A stretch of 64,000 nucleotides of DNA from Weeksellaceae bacterium (GCA_019459455.1 JAIBEX010000021.1:221576-285575), one strand, 5' to 3'. Positions 55,014 to 63,409 are shown, counted from the stretch's first letter. The notes: a model not told the origin generated them from the sequence alone. Made by a program: numbers and translations.

Positions 55014-55706
55014 TCACCTCACGATAATACCCAGTTTTTCCAGCGTCTGGTCTTTAGGAAACAGCACTTTGGCATAAGCCGTGAGCTCGCTGTATTTGGG
55101 ATACAGCTGATCCAGTGCGGTATCGCGGATTTCGGTGGCTTTTTGGGCTTCGCCGAGTTCTTTTTTCTGAGATTCTTTCAGCGTAGAAATTTCCTGCAGG
55201 GCGTTCTGTTGCGCGGTAATGTCGGCATCAGTGATGTTCACGTCTTCTGCCTTTGCCCTGAAGTCGGCATTGGCGAGCAGCTGTGCATAGAAATTGCTGA
55301 CCTGCTGGTACCAGGCTGCGAAGGCGCGTTTACGGCCGGCATCAATCCCCAGGGTAGCATTGGCCTGCCGGTTGCCTTTGAAGGCAATCTTGCACAGGTT
55401 GCGGTGGCGCGTGTAGAGGTTATCTATTTCCGCCAGCTTGTTATTAAACTTATCGGTCTCTGCATATTGTTCACCATAGGCCTGTCTCTGGGTGTTGCTC
55501 AGCTGCTCCAGCTGTTCAATTTCCAGCAGGTAAGCCTCGAGTTTGGCTTTCGTGAGGCCTACCGTTTCCAGCTGGCTCTGTATTTCCGGCTCTTGGGCAT
55601 TGGTGAAAGCCACTTTCATCCGGGTAATCAGTTCATCTGCGGAAAGGTACCGGTTCCGTGTCGGCGTATTTCCGCTTTCGGGGGTTGGGTTTTGTAGATT
55701 TTCCAT
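55014..55706 (-). CDS. Helical coiled-coil protein, unknown function
   Basis: A 230-residue soluble protein, almost all helical with long heptad-like Leu/Glu/Lys runs (about 60-100 and 150-190), no signal and no Cys except one. It resembles a group of Bacteroidetes proteins of unknown function often found in several copies per genome. It ends in LEKLGIIVR. Confidence 0.75.
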   Translation of the reverse strand: MENLQNPTPESGNTPTRNRYLSADELITRMKVAFTNAQEPEIQSQLETVGLTKAKLEAYLLEIEQLEQLSNTQRQAYGEQYAETDKFNNKLAEIDNLYTRHRNLCKIAFKGNRQANATLGIDAGRKRAFAAWYQQVSNFYAQLLANADFRAKAEDVNITDADITAQQNALQEISTLKESQKKELGEAQKATEIRDTALDQLYPKYSELTAYAKVLFPKDQTLEKLGIIVR

Positions 55707-55766
55707 AATAAACGGGATTAATGTTAAGATTATATACCAAATTTATAAAATAAATGAATAATCCAC

Positions 55767-55802
55767 CAAAAAAAATGGTCCGGCAATGTTGCCGGACCAT
55801 TT
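55767..55802 (-). terminator. Terminator formed by the first minisatellite unit
   Basis: AATGGTCCGGCAA and TTGCCGGACCATT form a perfect 13-bp stem with a TG loop. On the minus strand it is followed by eight T, i.e. a strong terminator for transcripts coming from the restriction-modification gene downstream on this strand. Confidence 0.85.
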
Positions 55803-55932
55803 CTGCATGTTGCCGGACCGTTGCTGAAGGTTGCCGGACCGTTTCTGGAGGTTGCCGGAGGATTTATGGAGGTTGCCGGAGCATTTCTGGAGGTGCCGAA
55901 GCATTACGGATAGCTGCGGAAGGATTTCTGCC
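55788..55932 (+). repeat. 21-bp minisatellite, 5 exact-length units plus two degenerate ones
   Basis: Units starting GTTGCCGGA begin at 55788, 55809, 55830, 55851 and 55872 (exactly 21 bp apart), followed by a 20-bp unit at 55893 and a weaker one at 55913. Within units the first 9 bases are invariant and the rest vary. A translated frame gives a Cys/Arg heptad repeat (CCRTVAE, GCRTVSG...), probably meaningless. Confidence 0.9.
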
Positions 55933-56082
55933 GTTTTTGATTCTGCAGAGACCTCCTTTTGTCATTTCGTAGGAATTTCCGCAGAGGTGCTTACAGCCTA
56001 ACAAAAGCGTGTTTGTTATTACCCTTCGCGCGGTTGTGAGTTTTACAAACATCTCGCAGTTGGTTAAGCAACCCTCGCAGGA

Positions 56083-58485
56083 TTACATCTTCAAAAAGCC
56101 CAGTTCATAAACCATGGGTTGTAGTTTTTCGGATAAAGCTTGATATGCCAATGCGAAATGGGTAAAAGTAACAGGGGGAAAATCACCGCTCGCATTTCTT
56201 GCCTGGAGGGCTTTCCGGATCTGATACCAACCGACATCAGGACGGTTTAATTTGAGTTCGTCTCTTACGGTTCGCACATCGGTGTGATCAAAATAGGCTT
56301 TCCACAGAATTTTTCCTTCTTCCAGAACAGCTTTTGCTTCCTCAGAAAAAGTTTTATCGCTCATGTACTGCACCATAAAGTCGGATTCAAAACGGTCGGG
56401 TGCGTTTACTTCCTGTTCGGTAAACGGAATAAAGTGGTTAACAATGCTCCATTTTTTGTCGTTCCATTCCAGATCGTTTGCACTTGCGGTGAGATTGCTC
56501 CCATTAAAAAGCATCCAAACCAAACAGTCGGTTTTAAATTCTTCGGTGAGTTCTTCGGTGGGTTGGAGGAATTGGTCGCGGTCGTTGAGCCAGGTAGGTT
56601 TTATTAATCTTCGGACTGAAAACATGATCGCAACCTGCCATAAGTTTACTGGATTAATAAAGAAAGCTCCTGCACTTCCAAAACCAGAAGAAAAAATTGC
56701 AGTTAATGTACTTGCGTTCTGAAGCATATTGCTGTTTGACAACATACTACCGATGGCATTATCCGACCATTTGGCTCCTCGTAAATCTTTCGTTACCGAA
56801 GCTGGAGTTACAGCATTTTTTAAAGGTAATGCATCTTCTTTATTTGAACGTGGTCTTTTAAACCATTCACTCAAAAAATATTCATTAGGAATATTATAAA
56901 ATTTCTTTTCTCCAATTGGTTTACCATTTTTATCTAGAACATCTGCTGAAATTGTATTTATAGTTTGCTTCAATCCTCGCAATAACGAATTGTCCGTTTT
57001 CCAAACTAAAAAACCAATCGGAAAATTGCCCTTTAAACCTTCAAAAGATTTGCTATGAACTACAAATCCACCTAGATATTTCGCACTCCACAATTGGCGA
57101 AAGTTTTCAAAATTAGGTGCATTTACGTATTTTAATTTGCTAAACATTGCTATAGTGGCTGTAGGGATTTCTTTCGAAATTCTTGCAAGGAATTGTGTAA
57201 ATAGTTCTCTTGTCGCATAACCATAATCAATCATGTGAGCACTTATTTTGGTTGTACCAATATCAGTTTTATGTTCACCGTTGTTGGAAATTGTATTTGT
57301 ACTTCCTGCTTCACCGTATGGTGGATTAATTAAAACCAAAATTTTCTTTTTGTCGGCAATGGCTTTTCGTAAACTTTCGGGAACTTTATTTGTCAGAGAA
57401 TAATCAATGCTTCCATCTTCGGCAATATCATCATTCAGATAATCGTACTGAAATCTTTGGGCAGCCACGCAGGTTTTGGTGGCTTTCATCACATCAACAT
57501 CGGCTGCATCAAGCGTGCTCATGTAAATATTCCGGTGGTTGCTGTGTTTCACTTCCAGATTTCCCACGCCGCAACACATATCCCAAACGATATATTCTTT
57601 CTGCCAGTTGTTGCCCAGTGTTTCGGTTAGTTTATCATACGCTTTATCTACAACCGCCAAAGGGGTATAAAATGCGCCTTTGAAACTGCGTTCATCCAAG
57701 GGGATTAAACTGTCGCGCCGTTCGAGTAAATAATTTCGGTATTCCTGTTTTGGCGGTCGGTGATATATTGCCCAAAACTGTCGGTAGCCGTCTTTATTAC
57801 CCAATTCATAATTTTTACCCCCTAAAGAAAAGACGGGTGCATTGTTTTTGTGGAGTAATTCTGCTGGCAGATTTTCATGCGTTGAAATGGTACCGTCGCT
57901 CATGATATCTGCAAAAAACAAGAGGGCGTACTCTTCTTCGGCAACTCCATTTATTTCGCGGCCAATCATGAGCACCCATTTATCGAAGACCTGTTTTAGA
58001 TTGTCAGGAGTTATTTGGGTGCGGATAATATCGCCGTTAATAATTGCATTTTTGATGGTGGAAATAAATTCTTCCTCGTGCGTTTCAATTTTAAAAGAAA
58101 CAAAATAAGTCCCGATGTATGCAGAAACGGCATCTAAAGCTTCGGGCGTATATCCGCTTGCAGATTTCCCCCATTTGATGGTTTTCTTTTCCAGGAACGG
58201 AAGCACATCTGCAGTTTTCATAATCGCTGCTTTATGCGTATCGATCACACATAAAAATGGTGGAATATAATGACCTTTATTTAAAGCATCCTGCACGTAA
58301 TGCATGAGTTGCGTAAACATAGCGTACGTGGAATGTCTGCCGGAATCTTTAGCTTCGAACCATATTTCTTTGGTCTGTATATCAATGAGATTTTTGGAAT
58401 AGCCTTTTAAGCCAAGCGCTTTGATGTAGGCATCTTTTACATCTTCTTCGCTTTTGGCTAACTTCAGTTTTTGGTATAGAGTCAT
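56083..58485 (-). CDS. Single-chain restriction-modification enzyme candidate (N6-adenine DNA methyltransferase with N-terminal nuclease-like domain)
   Basis: A protein of 800 residues with methyltransferase motif I DMCCGVGNLE (about 299-308) and motif IV LVLINPPYGEAGS (about 381-393), so adenine-N6 specificity is expected. The N-terminus has IDIQTKEIWFEAKDSG (about 34-49), a D...EAK pattern of PD-(D/E)xK nucleases. Such a layout suggests a type IIG-like enzyme that cuts and methylates in one chain. The C-terminal 300 residues could be the target-recognition domain. Codons in the middle are more AT-rich than the flanking housekeeping genes, suggesting transfer. No separate R or S gene is adjacent. 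Confidence 0.75.
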   Translation of the reverse strand: MTLYQKLKLAKSEEDVKDAYIKALGLKGYSKNLIDIQTKEIWFEAKDSGRHSTYAMFTQLMHYVQDALNKGHYIPPFLCVIDTHKAAIMKTADVLPFLEKKTIKWGKSASGYTPEALDAVSAYIGTYFVSFKIETHEEEFISTIKNAIINGDIIRTQITPDNLKQVFDKWVLMIGREINGVAEEEYALLFFADIMSDGTISTHENLPAELLHKNNAPVFSLGGKNYELGNKDGYRQFWAIYHRPPKQEYRNYLLERRDSLIPLDERSFKGAFYTPLAVVDKAYDKLTETLGNNWQKEYIVWDMCCGVGNLEVKHSNHRNIYMSTLDAADVDVMKATKTCVAAQRFQYDYLNDDIAEDGSIDYSLTNKVPESLRKAIADKKKILVLINPPYGEAGSTNTISNNGEHKTDIGTTKISAHMIDYGYATRELFTQFLARISKEIPTATIAMFSKLKYVNAPNFENFRQLWSAKYLGGFVVHSKSFEGLKGNFPIGFLVWKTDNSLLRGLKQTINTISADVLDKNGKPIGEKKFYNIPNEYFLSEWFKRPRSNKEDALPLKNAVTPASVTKDLRGAKWSDNAIGSMLSNSNMLQNASTLTAIFSSGFGSAGAFFINPVNLWQVAIMFSVRRLIKPTWLNDRDQFLQPTEELTEEFKTDCLVWMLFNGSNLTASANDLEWNDKKWSIVNHFIPFTEQEVNAPDRFESDFMVQYMSDKTFSEEAKAVLEEGKILWKAYFDHTDVRTVRDELKLNRPDVGWYQIRKALQARNASGDFPPVTFTHFALAYQALSEKLQPMVYELGFLKM

Positions 58486-58864
58486 GGGAGGTTAGGAGAT
58501 CGTTTGAGAGTCGAAAATCAAATATACTTAAAATATTCAGAGGTTCGAAGTTAGTTGTAGGATGTTCGAAAATTCGATAGTTGCTTTGACAAAAACTGCA
58601 GTGGAAACGACTACCAAAATATCCGGAATTTTATGGAGTTCGGGTGGGAGGGGATTTCGTTTGAAGGCGAAGCTTTGTAAGCAGAAGGGAGAAGTAAGAA
58701 ATTCCCGGGATGCTTTGGCTGCGATGAAGCAGGGTTTGGGGGCCAACGGTTTGGGGATTTGCGCTGTGACGACAATTTACTGCTTTGTTGTAAAGATATG
58801 TAAATTTCTCTTTGAGTAATTTCCGGCTTAGAAAAAATAAACCACCCATAGCGCGAAACCGCTG
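58486..58864. other. Non-coding flank of the cassette-like element
   Basis: 379 bp. Short frames on both strands (around 58537-58819) look like translated non-coding DNA. At 58745-58770 AACGGTTTGGGGATTTGCG starts a motif that is a degenerate inverted repeat of 58845-58866 (CCCATAGCGCGAAACCGC); their sense is opposed, with a 75-bp spacer. Confidence 0.5.
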
Positions 58865-59231
58865 TTATAAGCTGGCCGTTTCACCTGAAATATTTGACCA
58901 ATTATTTAGCAACGTTACATATCTTTCTGTTTTCCATGTTGCTTCTCCATCTTCCGTTAAACTTTCCACTTCAAGGTCTAAAAACAAATCAGTAATCACG
59001 TTTAAATCTTCTTCTGTTAAATTTACTCTGTAATGACTTGTTGTTTTATCGTCCTTTTTGTTATGCATCTCTGACTTTTCCACTTCATTATTCTCCAAAA
59101 TATTTTCAAGCTTTATAACAATTTCTTTTTGTCCAATCTTTGACAATTCTGTTATGGCTTCAGATATAGAAATGTAGTTTATTGTATTCATAGTTTCTAT
59201 TGTAACGAGTTGCCGACGCCTTGCTTATAAC
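58864..59231. repeat. Perfect 9-bp inverted repeat bounding a small gene
   Basis: GTTATAAGC (58864-58872) and GCTTATAAC (59223-59231) flank the 108-residue gene. The left copy includes its stop codon. The layout is reminiscent of recombination-site borders of gene cassettes, but the canonical attC structure is not demonstrated. Confidence 0.55.
58865..59191 (-). CDS. Small acidic protein, unknown function (cassette-like)
   Basis: A 108-residue acidic, AT-rich gene product with two helices and one beta-rich half; no signal, one or no Cys. The size, composition and borders resemble immunity- or antitoxin-like cassette genes, but no family is recognised. Confidence 0.6.
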   Translation of the reverse strand: MNTINYISISEAITELSKIGQKEIVIKLENILENNEVEKSEMHNKKDDKTTSHYRVNLTEEDLNVITDLFLDLEVESLTEDGEATWKTERYVTLLNNWSNISGETASL

Positions 59232-59322
59232 TTGTATATATGTAACTATTATTCACAGAAGTCTTTAAATAGTGTCCTTCCTTACTTTTTTTATCTGTTA
59301 AGTACAACATAAGTACAACAAA

Positions 59323-59880
59323 TTAGAATTGTTCTGTAAAACTGTAGATTCCTTTTCTTTGCGTTCTGGCTAAGGTATTCATATTTTGATAATCGGGCAA
59401 CAGACTGCAATAGTATGCAGAAGTAGGTTTTGCCCAGCCGTTCGCAATTAATAATTCATTCAGACATTCACAACCTGGTAGGATTACATATGCCAGATCC
59501 CGCATCCAAAAATCCACTTGGTTCTTCTTTTCAGTTAAGAGCGTGATTCTGGTTCCCGGTGGACACACCTGAAGTACATAATCCAAACTCATCATTCCGT
59601 ACTGAAGCAATAGGCTCGCAGGAGTACGGCTTTTCGCTTCATCCTCGCGCATTTTACGGTTGATCCGGACTTCCGGTGCATCCAGTCCATAAAGTCGGAT
59701 TTCTTTGCGCTCTTCGCTGAATTCATGTTTTACGATCAAGCTGTCTCCATCCATTACATTTTCCACGACATAATATGGCTGCACATTGATTTCCGGAATC
59801 TGGAAATATTTGGCAGCAGGATTTTCCTGGGAGCTGCTCTCCATTACGGTCTGATTTGGTGTTGTTGCATTGTATTTCAT
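59323..59880 (-). CDS. Thermonuclease-fold (SNase-like) protein
   Basis: A 185-residue protein with the staphylococcal-nuclease OB fold. VENVMDGDSLIVKH carries the Ca-binding Asp region (about 40-53) and RLYGLDAPEVRIN the next Asp/Glu motif. RTQRKGIY carries an Arg near the C-terminus. No signal peptide is obvious in the first 30 residues, so it is probably intracellular or its signal is missed. It may cleave nucleic acid non-specifically. Confidence 0.82.
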   Translation of the reverse strand: MKYNATTPNQTVMESSSQENPAAKYFQIPEINVQPYYVVENVMDGDSLIVKHEFSEERKEIRLYGLDAPEVRINRKMREDEAKSRTPASLLLQYGMMSLDYVLQVCPPGTRITLLTEKKNQVDFWMRDLAYVILPGCECLNELLIANGWAKPTSAYYCSLLPDYQNMNTLARTQRKGIYSFTEQF

Positions 59881-59988
59881 TGGTTTACAGTATTTTGTCT
59901 ATTGTTTTTATAAAGATAATTCAAGAAATTTATAACTGTCTAGACAACAGTGTTTTTCTTTCAGTTTTCAATCTAAAAATTTATTATC

Positions 59989-60792
59989 ATGGCAAGACAA
60001 AAAGGTCTTATGAAATACGTCGGAACCATAGGCGACGTGAGACACTTCAAAATTAAGGGGCAAAAGGGATTTTTTGCCGGGATGGTGGGCGGACCCACTG
60101 CAGAACAAGTTAAAACGGCTCCGGAGTTTGAGCGTACCCGTGAAAACATGAACGAGTTCGGCGGCTGCGCCACGGCGGGGAAAACGGTGCGAACCGCCCT
60201 TTCCCAACTCATGGGCAAGTTTACCGATACCCAGGTAACAGGAAGGTTAACTTCTATCATGAAGAAAATCAACCTCGAGGACGGAACCGAGGCCAGAGGC
60301 TACCGGAAAGTGGAAATCTCCACCCAGAGAAACTATCTCACCGGTTTTGAATTCAACAAGAACCAGTCAATCAATGGGATCTTCAACGCGCCTTATGATG
60401 TGAATCATGATGTGACAAGGAATACGGGAGACTTCATCGTTGATGCCTTCAATCCGGCTGCACTTATTTCCGCTCCGGCCGGTGCAACGCACTTTAGGCT
60501 TCTTCACGCTTTGGCAGTGATTTCGGATTTTTCCTACAATCCTGTAACCGGGACCTATGAGCCTGATGACAGCGTGAACAATGAACTGAGTGTTGTGACT
60601 TATTCTCCGTACATCCCGCTGAACGCGGTTTATTCCGGCGCTACGATTCCGGCCGAACTTCCGGGATCACCGACTCTCGACACGAATGTGTCGGTGCTGC
60701 AGTGCATTGGGATAGAGTTCTTCCAGGAAGTGAACGGTCAGCATTATCCGTTTTCTACAGGAAACTGTCTCAAAATTGAGGAAGTATTTTAG
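59989..60792 (+). CDS. Flavobacteriia-specific protein family, unknown function
   Basis: A 267-residue protein beginning MARQKGLMKYVGTIGDVRHF, followed by KGFFAGMVGGPTAEQV and EFERTRENMNEFGGCATAGKTVR. I recognise the RTREN..EFG signature as a family common in Flavobacteriia (several paralogues per genome), with a C-terminal beta-rich half ending FFQEVNGQHYPF. No function is known to me. It has its own terminator, so it is a separate transcript. Confidence 0.8.
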   Translation: MARQKGLMKYVGTIGDVRHFKIKGQKGFFAGMVGGPTAEQVKTAPEFERTRENMNEFGGCATAGKTVRTALSQLMGKFTDTQVTGRLTSIMKKINLEDGTEARGYRKVEISTQRNYLTGFEFNKNQSINGIFNAPYDVNHDVTRNTGDFIVDAFNPAALISAPAGATHFRLLHALAVISDFSYNPVTGTYEPDDSVNNELSVVTYSPYIPLNAVYSGATIPAELPGSPTLDTNVSVLQCIGIEFFQEVNGQHYPFSTGNCLKIEEVF

Positions 60793-60805
60793 GATAAAAT
60801 CTTCA

Positions 60806-60838
60806 AAGGGCTTCCCACACCGGGAAGCCTTTTTTTGT
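60806..60838 (+). terminator. Terminator after the EFG-family gene
   Basis: GGCTTCCC (60809-60816) pairs with GGGAAGCC (60822-60829), then seven T. Confidence 0.88.
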
Positions 60839-60915
60839 TTAACGACACAAGATCTAAGACACGAGATCCAGGAGTGGAAATCTAAGGTTAATGTTTCATC
60901 AAAATTTTAAAGAAA

Positions 60916-61368
60916 ATGAAAACAAAAATAGTAAGAGTAGCACAGGGCAGGGAAAGCACGCTTTCTCACCTTTATATTGACGGCATATTCCAGTGCTTTC
61001 TGCTGGAAGATAAGATCCGCCAGGTGAAGATCAAAAGCAAGACTGCAATTCCCGAAGGGAATTTCAGGCTGCGGCTGAATACCTGGGGCAACATGAACCG
61101 GCTATATGTTCAGAAGTATGGACCGATGCATGTCGGAATGATCGAGATCGATGATCTGCCGACTTTTGACGCGGTGTATATCCATATAGGAAACACGATT
61201 CAGCACACGGCGGGCTGTCCGCTTGTCGGACTGAGTTACATCCAGAAGGACGGAGATTATCAGGTTATGCAGAGCCGTGACGCTTACCGGCAGGTTTATC
61301 CGAAACTTTTGGCGTTAGCCAAAGGAAAGGATAATCAGATTGAGATTAAGAACAGTTTTCAATTTTAG
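60916..61368 (+). CDS. DUF5675 family protein
   Basis: A 150-residue protein with ARG-STLSHLYIDGIFQCFLLED near the start and the conserved stretch AIPEGNFRLRL and VYIHIGNTIQHTAGCPLVG (about 94-112) in the middle. The HxGN...C pattern resembles the active site of L,D-transpeptidase-like enzymes, though no activity is known to me. It is coupled by 12 bp to the next membrane gene. Confidence 0.85.
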   Translation: MKTKIVRVAQGRESTLSHLYIDGIFQCFLLEDKIRQVKIKSKTAIPEGNFRLRLNTWGNMNRLYVQKYGPMHVGMIEIDDLPTFDAVYIHIGNTIQHTAGCPLVGLSYIQKDGDYQVMQSRDAYRQVYPKLLALAKGKDNQIEIKNSFQF

Positions 61369-61380
61369 AACCGTAAAGTA

Positions 61381-61644
61381 ATGGCAAATGAATTAACACT
61401 AAGCGTACTGTTCGGTTTTATCAGCAGTGTGCTGCTGGGGATCGTGGCTTATTTTATCCGGCAGCTTCACTCAGACTTCAGGAAGATGGGCGAAAACCTT
61501 GCTGATGTAAAAACCACCGGGATTTTGATCCGATCAGAATTTAAGACAGGTCACGAACTTCTGAATCAGAAGGTCGAATATTTAGAACAGAGAATCAATA
61601 AAATTGAATTAAACCAAATAAAAAATGAGCACCATGAAAAATAG
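61381..61644 (+). CDS. Small membrane protein with coiled coil, holin/spanin-like
   Basis: An 87-residue protein with one N-terminal transmembrane helix (about 7-25) and a C-terminal coiled coil (about 50-85). Its size, topology and place after DUF5675 resemble phage lysis accessory genes. The end overlaps the next start by 20 bp. Confidence 0.7.
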   Translation: MANELTLSVLFGFISSVLLGIVAYFIRQLHSDFRKMGENLADVKTTGILIRSEFKTGHELLNQKVEYLEQRINKIELNQIKNEHHEK

Positions 61645-61921
61645 AAACCTAAATCTAATCAGCAGAATTGCTGCACCCACCCCGAAATGGTTCAGGATAG
61701 TCCGGAACTTAGGTCTCACGCTCTCGGCGGTAGGCGGTGCCCTGGTGGCAGCACCCATCGCTTTGCCTGCTGCAGTTCTTTCCCTGGGAGGGTATTTGCT
61801 TTTGGGCGGAACCATCATTGGCGCGGTCAGCCAGACTGCAACGAGCTCCGAAGAATACGGCGAAAAATCCGGTGAAATTCCCAAAAATTCGCCTGAAAAT
61901 CCCGTTGAAAAGGAAGATTAG
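61634..61921 (+). CDS. Small two-helix membrane protein, holin-like
   Basis: A roughly 95-residue protein with two hydrophobic helices (about 28-46 and 50-68 of the chosen start) and an acidic, disordered tail. The ATG at 61634 is chosen; an alternative at 61625 adds three residues. Typical size and layout for a holin-type protein, but no function shown. Confidence 0.65.
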   Translation: MKNRNLNLISRIAAPTPKWFRIVRNLGLTLSAVGGALVAAPIALPAAVLSLGGYLLLGGTIIGAVSQTATSSEEYGEKSGEIPKNSPENPVEKED

Positions 61922-61951
61922 AGCCGCTTAAGCAGCAACCGAATCCATGTG

Positions 61952-61980
61952 AATCCGTCCGGAAGGGCGGATTTTCATTT
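61952..61980 (+). terminator. Terminator with GGAA loop
   Basis: AATCCGTCC GGAA GGGCGGATT (61952-61973) followed by TTCATTT. Confidence 0.75.
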
Positions 61981-62070
61981 GCCTGCGTTTGCTTACCCTG
62001 ATCTGAGTAAGAGGGTGAAACATATAGGGCTAAAGTTGCTTACAAAGTGAGCAAAGATTGCACTCAAAAG

Positions 62071-62096
62071 AAAAAATTCCCCGGGGGAATTTTTTG
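62071..62096. terminator. Bidirectional terminator
   Basis: AAAAATTCCCC and GGGGAATTTTT form a self-complementary hairpin with A/T-rich flanks. It closes the minus-strand gene that ends at 62100. Confidence 0.8.
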
Positions 62097-62099
62097 ATT

Positions 62100-62525
62100 T
62101 TAGATTGTGAAATAGTATTTCTGGATAAGGGAAGCGCGAAGCTTGCTGATAAGTTCCGACTGTTGTTGTAGCTTTTGTTCCAGTTCCCAGGTGGATTTGA
62201 TTTTGTGGATCATTTCGGGGTTTCGGGTGGCTTTTGCGATTCCTGGCTGGATGAACTGCTGCAGGAGTTTCTTCAGCTCGCAGAGGCGGAGCATTTCGAT
62301 TATGCTGCCACAGAGATAAGGGTGAAAGAATCCATTTTTCCAAAGGGCGTAAAAGGTCCAGTAAACGGTTTCCACTTCTTCGGGAGTGCTGCAGTAGATT
62401 ATGAAGCAGTTCGGGCAGGGTTCGCGGAGCGGTCGTCCGGCATTTTGGCCACGGTTCAGGATGAAGATCGCCTGTTCAGGCGTCGGGCGGTGCACTGCGT
62501 ACGTGCGTACTTTGTTTGTAAGCAT
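62100..62525 (-). CDS. DUF6943-like protein
   Basis: A 141-residue protein with FILNRGQNAGRPLREPCPNCFIIYC and VYWTFYALWKNGFFHPYLCGSIIEMLRL. These match my memory of the DUF6943 family (found with Bacteroidetes mobile elements). The family's role is unknown to me. No signal or membrane segment; one conserved CxxC. Confidence 0.6.
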   Translation of the reverse strand: MLTNKVRTYAVHRPTPEQAIFILNRGQNAGRPLREPCPNCFIIYCSTPEEVETVYWTFYALWKNGFFHPYLCGSIIEMLRLCELKKLLQQFIQPGIAKATRNPEMIHKIKSTWELEQKLQQQSELISKLRASLIQKYYFTI

Positions 62526-62848
62526 AATGTTGGTTTAAAAAATTATGCTTCGCAGAAAATTTTTCAAAAGAAAAAAGAGAAAAAAAGAAAGTGGACCAAT
62601 CGTGTGGAAGGAAATTGCGATGCAATATTTTTTTGCAAAAAGTATTGCCGTATTTTCTGTCACGGGGATAGTTTTTGCAAAAAACCCTTCAGGGCTTGAA
62701 ATTGTCAGCGCATTTTGCTGACCATAGAACTTTACTTTCTTTTTTTATTTTTTTCCGGAACCCGGGTCTTCGACTGAAGGACTTTGGAAATGTTCTATTC
62801 AACACATATTTACTGGCAAAGTCCTTATTCAAAGCAGTGGGAAGATGA

Positions 62849-63409
62849 TGGAAAGACAGCGGTATGACGGTGTACCAGAACCATAAATTAGTAAACAATC
62901 CTTGGTATACCGCCATACGGCTGTGCGCGGTGAGGGAAGCGCATAGACGGCAGGAATGAAACGGTCTGCCAAGTTCGAGAAGGGAATGCCGGCTATGGGC
63001 TGCAGGAACATGGGAAAGAGTTGGCAAACGGGGTAAACCAGTTCGCAGCAATAGGGTGTGTGACGAAACTGTCAGATTGGGTGAGTAGTAATAACAATGC
63101 CTGGTCGTAACAGCAGCTGGAAAGACAGCGGTATGGAGGGTAGAATAAAAATGCTTTGGGAGGGGATTTTCAGCGGGCATCAAAAACACACTGAAAATCT
63201 TAGCCTATGAAACTAAAGTGTTTTTTGGTGTTTGCTGAAAATATGGGAAGGGTGAAAGCGATTTGCTTCTACCCGGAATACGGCTGTGCGCGGTGGTGGA
63301 AGTGTATTGCCATTGCATAAAAACCAAAGATAGAATATACACTCTTTATGCAATGGAAATATACTGGAGTCACTGGCTAATCCTGAAACGGTCTGCACCC
63401 TATTGCTGC
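62849..63409. repeat. Duplicated structured element (two copies)
   Basis: Copy 1: 62857-62877 is complementary (18 of 21) to 62903-62923, loop 25 nt. Copy 2: 63126-63144 is complementary (15 of 19) to 63268-63286, enclosing 123 nt. Shared direct phrases are TGGAAAGACAGCGGTATG (62849/63118), ATACGGCTGTGCGCGGTG (62915/63278) and TGAAACGGTCTGC (62957/63384), in the same order. A 14-base phrase at 63045-63058 is repeated inverted at 63396-63409. Confidence 0.85.
63310..63356. repeat. 12-bp perfect inverted repeat
   Basis: CCATTGCATAAA (63310-63321) and TTTATGCAATGG (63345-63356), loop 23 nt. It lies inside the duplicated region, between the second copy's last two shared phrases. Confidence 0.8.

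Larger units (their letters stand above)
55707..56082. other. Gene-free stretch around the minisatellite
   Basis: Apart from the terminator and the 21-bp array, the remaining sequence (about 55933-56082) has no credible gene. It is the 3' flank of the restriction-modification gene. Confidence 0.6.

Noticed and set aside
54888..55697. Plus-strand frame opposite the helical protein at 55014-55706
   Set aside because: Antisense shadow; composition (Phe/Leu/Cys-rich) reflects the reverse complement of the helical gene.
55788..55932. Possible CRISPR array
   Set aside because: Units are 21 bp, contiguous, without spacers; no cas genes in the window.
55754..55972. 72-codon frame with Cys/Arg heptads over the minisatellite
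   Set aside because: The heptad pattern is forced by the 21-bp DNA repeat; the 5' part is the terminator hairpin.
58537..58819. Overlapping short frames on both strands between the R-M gene and the 108-residue gene
   Set aside because: No family features; they read through the inverted-repeat border sequence.
59989..61921. Complete prophage
   Set aside because: No capsid, terminase, portal, tail or integrase genes are present; only lysis-like small genes.
62689..63189. Minus-strand frame of 166 codons in the non-coding region
   Set aside because: Low-complexity, no recognisable features, and its sequence runs through the duplicated elements; repeated phrases such as LPPPRTAV come from those repeats.
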